DNA of 64,000 nucleotides from Trichobilharzia regenti (taxonomy: Eukaryota; Platyhelminthes; Trematoda; Strigeidida; Schistosomatidae). Under the pieces are notes generated by a model that did no database searches, was not told the DNA's origin, and saw nothing but the letters and a program-made list of their open reading frames with translations. The DNA is taken from assembly GCA_944472135.2 (NCBI GenBank), contig OX235262.1, positions 70,184,887 through 70,248,886 of the forward strand. Direction: 5' to 3'. The position numbers and the translations under genes were made by a program. How positions within the stretch are numbered: the stretch's first letter is position 1; each line of letters starts with the position of its first letter. This document shows positions 19,554-34,500 of the stretch, piece after piece.

Positions 19554-22500
19554 CTAGAAATAGTAGAAAGAAAGAGAAAAATATTTGAGCATTAATTGCT
19601 GGTGAATAAAAACTGACAACAACGACTTCTTGTCGGAAATGGCAACTTACAAATAGGTAGGCGAGATTGTTCTGGATTCTCATGGGTAATCATTAACTAA
19701 GCATGATAAAACATCATAGGAAGAAACTATCCAGACGACTATGTTACAATGAACATCAATCATTTAAAAGAAGACAATAATTTAAACATGATCATTAAAA
19801 TTACTATTGTTATTCCCTTGGGTTCCGAGTGGAGCATAGGGCTTCAACAGGACATCTCAGCTTTGTTCTGTTCTCTTCCCATAGGACTGGACTACATCGA
19901 CGCCTAGTTTAAAAATAGGAAATGAAGTGGTAGAGCACGTTGACCGCTTCACTTATTTGGGAAGTACCGTCAGCCAGTGTCAACGGGTTGATCTCTGACG
20001 AAATCTCAGCACGAATACAGGGGGTTCGTTTCGCATTTGCCGGTTTACGCCGACTCTGGCGTAGACGAGATGTTCGACTCTCGACCAAAGGGTGGGTGTA
20101 CTGCTCATCAGTCCACTCCGTCCTCCTTTATGGTTGTGAGACCTGGCCACTCAGAGTGGAAGACATGAAAAGACTAGCTGTCTTTGATCATAGGTGCCTG
20201 CGTTCTATTTCCCGTGTAAAGTGGCATAATAAGGTAAGCAACATTGAGGTTAGGCGTCAAGTGCTAGGTAAACAGGGGAAATCAATCGACGAAGTCGTGA
20301 AGTTACAAAGACTGAGTTGGTTAGGACATGTGTTACGTATGCCAAGCCATTGTCTCCCTCGGCGAGCAATGTTAGCGGATATAGGGTCAGGCTGGAAAAA
20401 AGCTAGCGGCGGTCAAACAAAAACTTGGCATCAGTCAATGAAATCCACAACAGTTGGTCTAAGCCACGTAGGAAGGTGTAGACTTCCTAACTGGGGTCCT
20501 CGGGACGGTAAAAATCTATGGTTGGAAACAATTGGTGACATGGCTCAAAATCGTTCTCAATGGCTGGATCAGATGCATCCACTCCCTGTGACTTATGATT
20601 TCCAATGAAACTGTTTTGTTTTTCTTTATTACCTCCTTTGTCTCACACCTCTGCTCACTGTCTCTATTATGCTTTTCTTGCACTTTCTTCTCTTGCTTTG
20701 TGTGCTACATGGGATTGTGGCGACTTGAACTTCCGCACATATGTGCAAAGTTCTATGTCGAAAACAGACAGACAGACAGACAGTTCTCTGCCCATGGGCT
20801 ATCACCTTCTCTTTACACAATCTCCTCCATGTCATCCTCAGACCCACACTCAATTCATCGTTTCCCATTCGTGTTCTACTCGAGAGTGTGTCTGGGGCAC
20901 GATGTCATTCGATAGTCTCAGTATGTGTCCTGTCAATCTCCCTTCACTTCGGAATATTTGTATCACAGTGAGCTCTCAGTTTGTTCGTTCCCAGACTTCC
21001 TTGTCGCTAATTCTTTTTTGATGGTCATCTGATCTTTAGTATGGAGCCAGAGAAGGCAGCTATTGATAAAAGTCTGCAGTAGTCTGTTAGGAATGCTTTT
21101 CGTGACGCGACAAGTTTCTAACCCATATAGAAGAAATGACTTAACATTGGCGATGAAAATCCGTTCTTTATTATGAGTGAAGGAGATTTACAAATTGAAC
21201 TCAGATTGATGAAGGTCTGCCTTGTCTTTGCCATCCTGGCTTTAACATTCTTATTTGTGACGCCATCTGTAGTTGAAACAATACTTCCCCGATAAGTGAA
21301 AGAAGTAAACTCTGTTAAATGTGTCCAACTTATGGTGATTGTCGCTGTTCGTTGGTTATCTTCACCACCTCCGTCTTCTCTATATTCACTAGAAGTCCTT
21401 TATTCGCTGCCTACTTCTTCAGCCAACTTGTTGGTTTTCATCTGTAGATCTTCGTATTTGTGTGAAATTAGACGTAAATCATCCACGAAATCCAGATCTT
21501 CTAGAGTCTTTTTTCGGTCTAACTTATTCCTGTCTGCTCGCTCCCAAGGAGTCTTCCGCATAATCCAGCCCACCACAATTAGTAATATAATATTTGGTGA
21601 TAATAGGCAGGCGGTCTTGTCTTACTCCTGTCTTCACTTCAAAGGCTTCGGTGAGTTTTCCGTTGTGGATCACCTCGCACGTGACGTTGTCATATAGCTG
21701 TTGGATGTGGCTGATAAAGACTTGGGCATTGCACACCATAGTGTTAAAGTAGGTTCCAAATTACTCGGCTGTCAACGCCTTTTCATAATCGATGAAATAA
21801 ATACGACTTTTTCAGACTAATGTACAATAATTTCATGACCTAGCAACTATACTTTAGTTAAATCATTAGTGAAATTAAAACTTTGTCAGTTAAGCAAATT
21901 TCTACGTGTATACAACTTAAAAAGTAACAAAGTTTGAAATTAAGTACACATCTATTCGATGACTATAATTGAATCATCCAGTGTTTAGACTGGTAAAGTT
22001 TACCTACACGATTACTCATAAGCACCCGTTTCCTCCTCGCATTACCTTCTCCATGCTAACCTTCGTACCCACGTCGAACTCGTCGTTTTCCATTTGGGTT
22101 CCATTCAAAGGTCTATTGACATGTAATATCGCTCTCAACGGTCTTCTTAGTTTACTTCTAATCCACCTCCACCTTTGTTCGGCGAGAGAATTTAGTTATC
22201 CGGAATACATGTTTCCTGTACCAGACCATGTGCCGCACTTATTGTATGAGAGATGATAATACCATTTTAGTTTGTTTATTAGATGTATCACACAGTGAAA
22301 CAGTAGTATTATTCACTGGATGACGTCTCGAACAAAATTTATTCTTCATAATCACCTCATCAGTTGTAATCACACGACTTTGAAACTTGAGTTTTATAGT
22401 TTTCTTTGTCTTGTCCTAGTTATCGTACGGGTAGTAGAATTTCCCAGATATCCAACTGGACAGGTGTTGAATCATTCCTCTTGCATGTATTTGCAATTGA

Positions 22501-25500
22501 TTCGATAAACAACGCTTCTGTTATCAATCTCTCCCTTCACCGTGTGACATTAGATTTTAAAACTGTCATCTTATCCCATCCTATTGTATGGTTATGTGTA
22601 ACTGCATGTAGTGAGTGCTATAGCTAAACTATTCTCTAGATTTCTTATCTTATTTGGATCAACCAATCTAGATTTTACTAATTTTTTATGTTCAGCTAGT
22701 CTGACTGTCCCTGTTCTACTAGTTTGACCTATGTATTTGACCTGACAATCATTGCAGGTAGAGTATTAGATAAACTAAATTGTTTTGTTTTAAAGGCTCC
22801 ACAGGACTGATCCTTTAACCGACAAAGCTTGTTTCTAATTGAGTTAGGGGGCTTGAAGGCTGGCCACTTTTATTCCTGCTTTGTTAAGAATCCAGCGTAA
22901 GCTTTCAGCGTTTCCTTCCTTGTATGGAATTACTACTGATGATTTAGATTCCTTGTTGTTGGTGTCGTCATTAATTAATTAACCTGCAATGATTGAAAAT
23001 TCTACTACCCCAACGACGACAGATAGGAAAAGACAAAGGAAACTATAAAACTCAAGTTTCAAAGTCGTGTGATTACAACTGATGAGGTGATTATGAACAA
23101 TAAATTTTGTTCGAGACGTCATCCAGTGAATAATACTACTGTTTCACTGTGTGATATATCTAATATGCCCAAGTTTTACACGTATACTATATGAGCTGAT
23201 AATACTTCCCGTTTGCCAAGGCTGAAGTATGTGAGATGGAGGATTCCAACCCAGGACCAATTACCTGTACATGGAGTTCTTAGGTTAATGCAACACATCT
23301 CCACAGACAATATACTATCCTCTTTTGGATTCTGAGATTATTATTTCAAACATTCGATGTCTAATCTGAAATTTTCGCTTACAAACTACCGAATGATTTA
23401 CAGGCTATTTTTATTACAGATAATTGAGATTTGTCTTCACTATCTAGAAGTGGATGCTGAATGGTATTACAAGAACATTATAACAACTTATATCACACTA
23501 ACACTATTAAATTTAGTCATGAAATAAACAGAATGAAAACAAAACAAATTGCACCCACCTCACAACCGGCTACAATAGGTGTAACCATAGTCGGCGGTAT
23601 CTGACGTAATACATCACCAACCATTCCTACAGGACCTTTATATCCAATTTCAACTTCAGATGGCAAAACAGTTGCACCGCATAAATCTTCTGCTACCATT
23701 TGAAAACCTCTTGTCATTACATTCACAGCATTACCAAATCCTTCACGTATATCAGCTGGTTGTCTCAGGTGTAATCGTCGACTTCGTAAAGCTGGTCCTG
23801 GTGTTACTAAATCATAGGCTGTCTAAAAAGGGAAACAGAAGACGAAAAACAAACACTCACGGTAAGTTTTGTTGAAGAATTGAGAGACGAAAAATCTTTT
23901 ATACATTTTTATAAATGATGGTACCACTTAGTAACGACTGTCAATCCTTTTAACAAAACAGAATTCCTAACAGATCCAATTGATGTGATTATGAAAAATA
24001 TATTGTGTTCGAAATCGTCATCCAGTAAATTATGTAGTTCCAGTGCATGTTACATACAGTAAACAAATCAATATCAAATTACGTAGTACTACAATGTCCA
24101 AGTTATTTTTATTCCTTCGTGTTCCGAGTGGAACTTAGGGACTGCAAGCTGGAGCCTTGAAGTCTTAGCGGTGGTGGCATGCTTTTCATGGGGTGGGGTT
24201 TTTAGTCCCAAGCCCAACCTAAACTCTTTACCAGGCTTCCTACCTGTTAGGCGGGGTCTAGGAGTGTGTTATCCGGGAGTCGAACCCGGAACACATAAAT
24301 ATATGGTTAACTAGCACTAGTTACTAGTGTCCCATCAAACTACTTACTAAAGTCCTACAGGAGGTCAATCACGAGCCTGAATAGCTCAGTGGTAACGTTT
24401 CTGACTGCAGCACTGGGTGACGCGGGTTCAAATCTCAGAAGGGACATGAGTTCCTTCAAAGTAACTGCAGATACGCCTTACTGACCAGTGCCAACTAGCA
24501 CGAAACCTGGGTCCAAGGCTTCCTGCCGATTACCTCCAACTATCTAATATCATCAAACCAATGTGCACCGTGATGGCGAGCTACCTAGAATGGTGGCCAC
24601 ATTGCAAACCTGACTGATTGATAGAATTCGGTCTGCACCAAAGAAAGGACTAGACACGTCACACTAGTTACTGTTGTCCAATTAAACTAACTAGCATTAT
24701 TACCATTGAACCAATGACACTATACACTTATTACTACTTAATCACCAGTGGCACGTGATAACCATAAAAGCTGAAATTTTTCGATTTAGTTTTGACCCTG
24801 TAGGAAGTCAGAGAATTACTACTCAAATAAATCCCAATGATATAGTGAAGTAAATTTTAAAGGTCTCGCACGAATACACGCATTATGAAGAAAATCTACT
24901 GGAATTAACTCTGAATTCAATAATATTTTCTTTGATAAAAGAGATAATTGTGAATAAAGTTACATCTTCAAGTGGAATAAATTCTTTGTTAGTCAAAGCG
25001 ATTTGATTAAGCGGGCACAATAAACAATACAATTCAATAGGTATATTCTTAATATGATGTTATGGCACAAAAGGCTGTTTTTGATTGCGCAATTGATGAG
25101 AATAGATGCATAACTTAGAGATGTACTATTCTGACAAGTACGCAAATTAAATTGTACCACTAAATAGAAGAGAAGTCGATGGTTTAGTGTCAGAATGCTT
25201 GCCAACCACTGAAATGACCGGGTTCGAATCCTGGCAAAGCACTTCCAGACGTCACTTAGCCGGTAGGAAGTCTGCTAAAGAAAGAAGGTTGGGTTTGAGG
25301 CCAATAAACCTAACCCGTAAGAAAGGAACATCACTCCTAGTGAAACTTCAAAGCTCAAGCTTGAATTCCCACGTTCCACTCGGCATGTAACACAGGAAAC
25401 ACTTGTACGGTTATGCATGACGCAGTGAACCAAACACGTTGTATGAGGGTTAGTGATATTTCGTTGCCTGGATCTCTTTGGCTGAAATTTGTCTCGAGAG

Positions 25501-28500
25501 CTTTATTTTAATCACCGGTATATTTGAAGCCAGTTGTTGGACTGTGATTAGCGGTGGAATCCAGGAAACGCATTTTGTGTTACTTGGGACTCGTCAGTTG
25601 GATGTACCTGCATTCCCCAATAAGTGATGGTGTTCCTACCGAGAGTCAAACCCAGTGCCCATAGTTTCAAATGCCAAAGCATTATCCACTAGACCACTTG
25701 GGTCACCAGAGCCGCCTCTTATGCAACGGGTCGTCGAAGCTTCTGCACAAGGAGTCGACATGTCAACCTGAAACCAAGCACTTCGATCCAATCAAACGAC
25801 GGAAAAATCTAAATTCAATTAAATAACACCTGTATAGTTGTCTGCAGTTTTATTGATTAAACGTTAACTAGAAGGGTGTAAGTAAAACATTTATATTCAT
25901 CAGGATCCTTCTGTAGACAAGTAATTCCTGAAGCTGTTAGGATATAGTCTCCCAGAAAAAATTGTGAGGGTTGAAGTAGGTGGAGCTGAATTTGAACCCA
26001 GAACCCACTGATTAAAAGTTGAGTGGTTAAGCAAGTGAATTCTTAGGATGCTTGAAAAACAGACTTTGTTTATTTAAAAATTATAGTACAGGGGACTAAT
26101 TTCATTATACGAGGGAGAAAATAAATACATTTCAAAACTTACTTCTGCAACAGACTGTACAGCTCTAATGCCTTGAATTGTTAACTGTAAAGTTGCCCAC
26201 AAAGTACTTGTTGAAAATGATCGTGTCCCTCTTCGTAGACCATGAATAATTCCACCTCTACTGATATTATGCGATGTCTCTGAAGATAAATATTCCCCAC
26301 TTCGACGAGTATCATCAAGAATTCGATGCGGTTTTTTAAACAGGCCTAATTTAGAAACTGCTGTGCTAATATGACTAGGATCCAGTGGTGTATTAGGCAG
26401 TTCAGCAGTACCATATAGACTGCATACAGGTTGATAAATTAAATCCCATAAACCAAGAACTGAAATATAACCATATAAAATATTAGATATGAATATAAAT
26501 ACACAATTAATTAAAAACGAGATCATGAGTGTCATTATTTAAGTTGAAGATGATAGACATAAATGATTCTCTTTATTTTGTAATTAATCAAGGATGAGAA
26601 TAATAATGAATGCAGATCAAACAAACCCACATGATTAATATACGTTGTGTTTATTTAGTGTGGTAAGAAGAGGCTAAAACAGACTTAAACTAGAATCGAT
26701 GAATTTAACCATTGGGCTGAGGCAGATTTATTGTGATGTGATTGAACAATCTTAAAGTGTGACTTTATGCGGTTAATTAAATTAGTTGTTTACTGATTTC
26801 AGTTTCTGATGATTTGTGATGTATAAGTAGTATCTTTTTGTTTAATACAAGAGATCCTTTTCATCGACTGGAACCAGTCTGTCTTCTATCTTCATTTTGG
26901 TGCGCTAAAAGAGGTTGAATTGATTAATAATCAGTATCTAGTATTCGGTTTACAGTCAAATTGCCTATTGTATGTTAGCATCGAATACACAGACCAGAAG
27001 ATATGACGAAATGCACACATTTTCTGGAAAGGTTAAACTTTAGGCACCAATAACCTTGGAACAAACAATTGATCTAGAAAGCGAATTTAGGTCCCTAACT
27101 CAACCCTAATCCTGATCTATCTTTACTTTAACCTTAATCCATCCGTGACCTAACCGTAGCCTAAAGCTAACTTCTATTTCTCCCAAACTCAACCAACCTT
27201 AGCCTAACTGGATATCCTGTTTGAGATCATTACATTTTGTCCAACACTATTTTTCATGAATACAGTCATTTTTTTTATCTGGTTTCACTATCTTGTTATA
27301 ACTGAGCATTTCAAGGTCACATATATGTTCGCGCCTTTGGGATGTCTATAGTTTAATTTTGTCCATTTTATTTTATAATATCAATTACAGGAGAATTATA
27401 ATTTATTGCAGACATCTTTTTTTAGATGGTTGAAGGTAATCAGGAGGAAGCCTCGGACTTAGGGTTTTTTCTTGTTGGCATTCGTCACCAAGGCATACCC
27501 ATAACTTGAAGCAACTCATATCCCCTCCCATGGGTCAATCGTGAACATGAATAACTTAGTCTCTAATTGCAGCACTGGATGGCACGGGTTCGGATCTCAG
27601 AAGGGTTATGAGTTCCTACAAAGTTGCAGATACGCCTTGCTGACGAGTGTCAACAAGCACGAAACCCAGGTCCTGTCGATTGCCTCCAACCATCTAATAT
27701 CAATAATTCAAAGTGCACCGTGATGGCTAGCCACCTAGAACGGTGGCCACATGGCAAACTTCACCGATGGAATTCAGTCTGCACCACAGAAAGTACTAGA
27801 CATCATTATGGATAAGATTTTATTTTGATAAATTACACAGTGTTGTACAGTAATATTAACTGATGACCCAAGTTTTATACTTATATCAAAGTACTAGACA
27901 CATTACATTAGTTACTAAATAGTGTACAATCGAAGTATAAACATCTTTCTTCGGGACACCGTTTAGTGACAATAAAATATTAACTGAGATTTGCCAAAAA
28001 CTGATATTTTTTGAAGTTTTCGAACCGGTATGGAAGGTAATTAAGTTCAGAATTTCAATTACCAGTAGACAACAAAGCATGAAAATGTGTTCAAGTAGGC
28101 ATATCTATACATACAGAAATGGCAGTTAGTAACATGACAACACTTCTTTTAAGGTATATCTACTGTTTTAAAATTCTATCTGATCACGTAATTAGTTTTT
28201 ATTATTCATACTATTTGATCATATTTCCTATATGCCTAAATTCATTTAGAATACCAAACGTTTTATTTATTACTGTTACCAATTTCGTCTACCCCATCTT
28301 CAGTCGTATGGATATGTGCTACAAATATCATCCCAGCGGCTCCTACACCGTCTACCATTTATTAACTCTGAGACTGGGAGGTAAAAGCAGAAGGGTGACG
28401 CGGCACTGTGGGATGAAGGGTAGCTGTGCTAGGTTAGCATCTGCTACAACATCACGACTCCCTTAGGTTGGGGCCAAGAGATAATCCGAATCAGTAGATT

Positions 28501-31500
28501 GAAATGTTATCATATATGACTGAGAAGCGTAATCAGTAGTGAACAGGCCGTAATTTCCTCCTTTCCTCTCCTTATGAATGAATGTCCTTGATAAGTAGGC
28601 TTTCTTGTCTCAATAGTTTGGTCCCCGGATTATTGTATCACACTTCCATACATTGTGTTTTATTGCTTTAGTGCAGAGCATCTTTTGGCGCCCGTACTGT
28701 ACCAACTTTATTTTCAAATATATGAATAAATGTTACTGAACGCTGCTACGATCACCTGGAACTCAAGATCATTATTAAACTGGAAATTGTTAATTCGACA
28801 ACTACATCACAGATATTCTGAAGACTCTAGCAGCTACTTGACAGCCTATAATGATAATAACCAACCGATAGGTTATTCTGTATAAATTTTGATCATTCTG
28901 AATATGCTTTATACTACTGATTGATTGATAATAAGTAGTAGGGCTTAGTAGCCAGATCGAAGTGACCTAAACACTGGATGACTGTTTCGCTCGTTTACAG
29001 CTGAGGTCATCAACAGCATATCAGGTTTGTTTCACCTCAGACAGACGAATCAGATGAAGCCAACCGAGAATTTGAAGCAGCTGGTCAACCAGTGGAATTT
29101 CGACAACAGGCGATAGTCTGAACACATCTCTCTTTTATCAACGCCCACCTTCGCTCGAGATATGGAAGATCAGATGAACAAGAAGGATAAGCGACAGAGG
29201 ACACTCGGAACAAATCAGACAAAAGCCTATTGTCTAACCGAAGGAATTTAAAATGGATCCGTGACATGATGACGAGACTGTTGAGCGACATCACACAGTG
29301 AGGAGGCACTCAAAGCGGACCCTAGTGAGAAATGGTGAGTCAGGCGTTCGAGGGTAGCATGGATGAGATTAGAGCTTATAGGCAATTGTGGAGCCAGCTA
29401 AAGAGAACTGCAGAAAGTAGGCTGAAATTCAGAAGTGCTGCTACTAAAGCTCTATTTTACACTCGGAACCCAAGGGAATAATAATAATTATATTCAAATG
29501 TTTATTTCAAAGAAAAATCAATAATGAAACTTACGAAATTGTGTAACTTCATGCATAGGACCTAAACTAGTTACAATAGCATGTGGTAGTTGTGATGATA
29601 ATATAGAGCTTATGTCTTCTACAACTTCTTCAATTAACCGGTCTAAACTTTGATAACCACGTTGATAAACACGTCGAGGAATAGTGAATTCAGCATTGGT
29701 CAATTGTAGTAGCATTGCTAGTAAACCGTGAAATGAACCCTGATAATATAAACACAAAATACATAGTACAGATGAAAGCTAAGCGAAAATAAGATAAACA
29801 TTGTTTATTTTACACAACTTTTGGCTAAGGGTATTTCACATATATAATCTTGCCTATCTTAGGCTTTGATATTGAGTATAATATCTCAAAAAGATAATAG
29901 CAAAGTTCATTGCTATTAGAGGCAATCATCAGGAAAGCTTACGCTTATATTTCTTAACGTGCCTAAACCAACCCGAGGTCAAACTCAGGACCCTACAGGT
30001 TACCCGTGAAAGCTCATTAAGCATTCAGCCACTGGAAGAAAATAAAATAATTCTACCAATAATCAATGACCAACAACGGGATGGAGTGACTGGCATTTCA
30101 GTGATCAATTGGGTTCAATAAGTTGGGTGTGAAGGCAGTATCTAGCCTATGGTATTGGTTGGCTGTGGAGCTAAAAATCCCTAATTGATAGAAGTTAGAA
30201 TTCAAGGGTCGACGGTTAGATTCTCTTCCAGGGGCTGAATGGTCAACGAGCACCTCCCTATTTCGCCCCGGGTTCGAACCCTCTTGGGTTCATGGGTGTA
30301 TACTCCTGAAGAGGCCCCAAACTAGGACAAAACAGCTGTCCAGTACTTCCTGGCTTTCAATGGTTCTCCAATTGATATCACTCGTGTATAAATTGGATCA
30401 ATAGAGAAAAAACAGGACAAACAAGAGTAAGGGAAGTGAAATCTTTAAAAAAAAATAATGTCATTATGTAACTTACACCACTTAAATCTAAACGTCTTCC
30501 ATGATAGTCAAGATGAATTGGCAGATCAGGGTAAAATGTAACTTTCCTGAAATTAAAAAAGATACATGTTATTATTTTATTAGGAGGACATTATATAACT
30601 TGAAAATAAACAGGAAATCACTAAGGAACATGTACAATTAGAACAAAAGGCACTCAAGATAAATTTTATCACTCTTATCTTCAGATACCGTACTTTCACT
30701 TGAATGGATTTGGAAGTGGAGTCTCTGGAGTTTGAAACCGTGAGTACTGACTTCGTAAATGGCTGGAATGTTAGTAAATATAGCTAACGAGTCCGAAATC
30801 AGACAAATTGTACATACTGGACTCTACTTCTCATCTACATTTCAATAATATAGAACATCGATGGGTATTGGAAATGATAGGGTGATGAGAGCTGGTTGAG
30901 AACAAGCCAAAATTGTAAACAACAATTTACGTCAATGTTACGTCCCGAATCAGGGTCATGAGAAAAACGACAACAAAGCTTAACCTTGAGAAAATCACCA
31001 ACCAACCACAGTGGACTTAGCGTGTGGAAATATGATTCGCAGATATACAGCTTAATTTTCTGAGAAACGGTCACAAAGCAATGCAGTATAACCTTCAGCA
31101 AGAAAGTAACCAACCAGAAGACGCTTCTTCTCTGATGACAATAATGAACATAAAAATCCATAAATATCACTTGATTTTCTCAATAAACAATCTGTTGCCT
31201 GGCCCTTGTCTTCTGTCGTTACAACAGTTGTACCTACCATCATGAAGTACACTTTAATTGCTAGCATCAATCAGACGCATTGACTAGTGCCTTATAGAAA
31301 ACTTTCGGAAAAAATCTCAAACAACAAAATGTTCTATTGAATCAGTATATTATTATTCCCTTGGGTCCCGAGTGGAACATACGGCTTTAACGATATATCT
31401 CCACTTCGTCCTATTTTCTGCCGTCCTCTTCAGCTGGTTAGCCACACGACTGCCCATAATCTCTCTCCTTCTCCAACTCACACGATCCCCTCCATATCAC

Positions 31501-34500
31501 CTTACACCCACTCGTCGCTTCCCATTGGGGTTCCACTCGAGCTATGGCCTGCATTAAGCGCGATGTCATTCAATGGCCTCCTTATTGTATGCCCAATCCA
31601 TTTCCACTTTCTTCTGAATATTTATTGAGCGATTGACTTTCATTGGTTTATTGCCAGAGTTTGTTGCTGCTAATTCGATTTTCAACATAGAGTGAAGGCA
31701 GATGTTGATAAAAGTCTGCAAGCTGTTGAATTAGTGGTAATCCCAATCTTCTCTGATGAAAACAATAATTCGCTGAAGTAAAATTCAAAGCAGGGTCGGT
31801 CTCTTCGTATAATGGAGACGAAGTTCCACTGTGATGGATCTTGAATGCAAATATAGTATTGATGGTAGCGTTATGCTATTTCAAATTATTAACAAAGGTT
31901 TAAAGCTCATTTCGAATGGTTGTGTGAAGATTTTAACAACTTTAGTCAAATTACTAGTTGGATAAGATGATATATGATTGCCTCGAACCAATTAACAACA
32001 ACATTTAAGATATATCGATGATACATTTATTATATATGTGAGGATCGAAATGAAGCAAGTGATCTCTGTTCTAGCTATTCAACTTAGTACATTCAAATAT
32101 AAAGTTCATATGTGAATACAAGGTGATGAAGTGAATTCACAGAATAATCGCCAGTCGAATGTATATGTTGCAGTAACACATCCTGCTGCGAAAGTAGTAG
32201 TGTAACGATAGAAGACAAGGGCCAGGGAACAGATCCTTCATTAAGGAAATCAACACATATTTATAGATTTTCATGTACATTATTATAGATTATTGTAAGC
32301 AAACAAACACAGTCTTCTGATTGGTTGTTTCTCACTGAAAGTTAACCTTTCATCTCTCTGTGGCTGTTTCTTTAATGTCAGATCATCTATATGCTAACTG
32401 TATCCGCCTACGCAAAAACTGCTGAGGGTGGGTGTTTAATCAGTCTTTGTTCTCATTTTTCTCACGATCAATATTGGGGACGTAAACATTGACGTAAATT
32501 ACTGTCTACCAATTTGGCTAGTAGCCAGCTCTCACCACAGTAGTAGTGTCTAAAGTACAGAGAAGAAGTTTGCAAGTGGGAAGAGCTAAGAGGGCCCTTG
32601 CAAAAAGGGCTTCTGAGTAGTTAACAAAAAGACTGCCACTAAATGCTAAATTACATAGCAATGCTGTTGATAGACACATCCTTGGTAAGGGTCACGTAAA
32701 CAATTCCAAAACATTTAGGGGGAAAATAGACAGAGCAGCAGTCTTATTTGGCACTCGTCATCTGGATGTATACCTGTAGTCGCGAGTGAGTGATGGTGTT
32801 TCCACCGGGACTCGAACCCAGTGCCCTTCGTTTGAATGCCAAAGCACGGTTCGACTCTCAGTTAGTACACTACCACTTATTGAGGATATAGACACACCAG
32901 GATGACGAGTCCCAAATAGGACGAAGCGTGCATCCTAGATCCCACTGCCAAACACCATCTACTAAATAGCATCAATGTTTATTATTTTTGCTTTACAAAA
33001 ACTTGTGAGAATAACACACACACACACACACAAGTCGAAGGATTATGTTTCCTCCTCAGTCAACAAACACGAAAGAAAGAAAGTCAAACAAACAACAACA
33101 ACAACAGCAAAAACCAACCAACCTTATAAATAAAACTGGTTGACTAGATTCAATGAGATCTATTGATGAATATACTGGACGAGCACAATTAATTTGATTC
33201 GATTGAGGTGTTCCAGTTATATTATCATTGGGATGATTTACATGTGGTTGTGATGGACTACCACTAACTGTATTGATATTATTTATTGTTTGACCATATT
33301 GTGTACATACTGATGTCGGCGATGATTTCAACTCTAAACTTGAAACAGACTGACCCATTTGAAAGTTATCTGACTCTCTTGAAGAAGCAGTAAGATATCT
33401 TTTGAAATTTTCTTGATATTCATATAAAAATAATAATGTATACTGGAAAATTGGAAAAAGAGGAGAAGAAAAGAAAAAAAACCTGATTGGACTAGAGAAT
33501 GAGTAATTAACAGTTGGGCTATTATTGTATCACATATAGATTTAATCAGAAGTCATTCATTACCTAGGCTGCCACATGGCCTGATGGCAATCAGTGCTGC
33601 CAGCTCTCCAAAGGGTGAGTGGGTGTAATGGCAGAATACAAGAAACTCGGAATTTGGTATCTCTATAAACCGAGATTGTGTATACCTTATCTTCAAAGCA
33701 CCATTTGCACAGATCTTCTGTGTTGTAGTACGTCTGTCCTACATATTTTGTTTCCTTGTCTTCTTTTCATGTCTCACATGTTTTGCCGCAACTCTGGTTC
33801 ATTCGTTCTCTTTGATTTCAAATCTATCTCTCCACAATTTGATATTTTTACGCTGATGAACGTACGCCGACGCACACCTGATATCTATGGTCGGCCTGCA
33901 AAATTTGGGCTACCGATATCACATGCTGAAAATTTCATACTTGTACTAAAAACATGGTATGGAATCAAGCTGTAATCAAAATAAAAAAATAAATAATAAA
34001 TAAATACTCATAAATCTTATCAGTAGCACACACCACAGGGGTAGTACGTCACTTTACGATTGTGTTCGAGATTCGAAGAGGATTGTCTGTTACATGTATG
34101 CAATCCACCCTGACAATGTTTAGTGGCAAAGGCTAAAGTATTTTCCTTCCAGCTAATGGGTATCGGGTTCGAATCTCAATCCGCTTACCTCAGCCTCAGC
34201 AAATAGGTAATAGTACCATCAACCTTCACAAACATTGCGTGTAGTTCATATAACCTGGTACACTGAAAATCTGTTCCGCGTGACTACACTGTACCAAAAA
34301 CATTAATTATATTATCAAAAAATCATTAGTAAACAGTATTATTATTTAGGAATTTCTGTGTATTATGTCGAATAAATTATTCGCTTATAGTGTTAATGTT
34401 CCTAAGGCGTACCACCTTGAAATCGCTGAAGTTAAGCGAATTTAGATTCGCTGCGTACTTGTATGGGTAACCAACTGGGAATGCCATGCGCTAATATATG

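Noticed and set aside
20605..21021. 138-codon frame downstream of the RTE-1 fragment
   Set aside because: It runs through RTE-1 3' UTR into an antisense RTE-2 relic; no conserved domain.
26480..26535. Upstream extension of the ATG2 exon at 26143-26459 as coding
   Set aside because: The frame stays open upstream, but a TTTCAG acceptor, the phase with the preceding exon and the family alignment put the exon start at 26459.
28119..28466. 115-codon hydrophobic open frame
   Set aside because: AT-rich, antisense in an ATG2 intron, no domain, no splice or start context supporting a gene.
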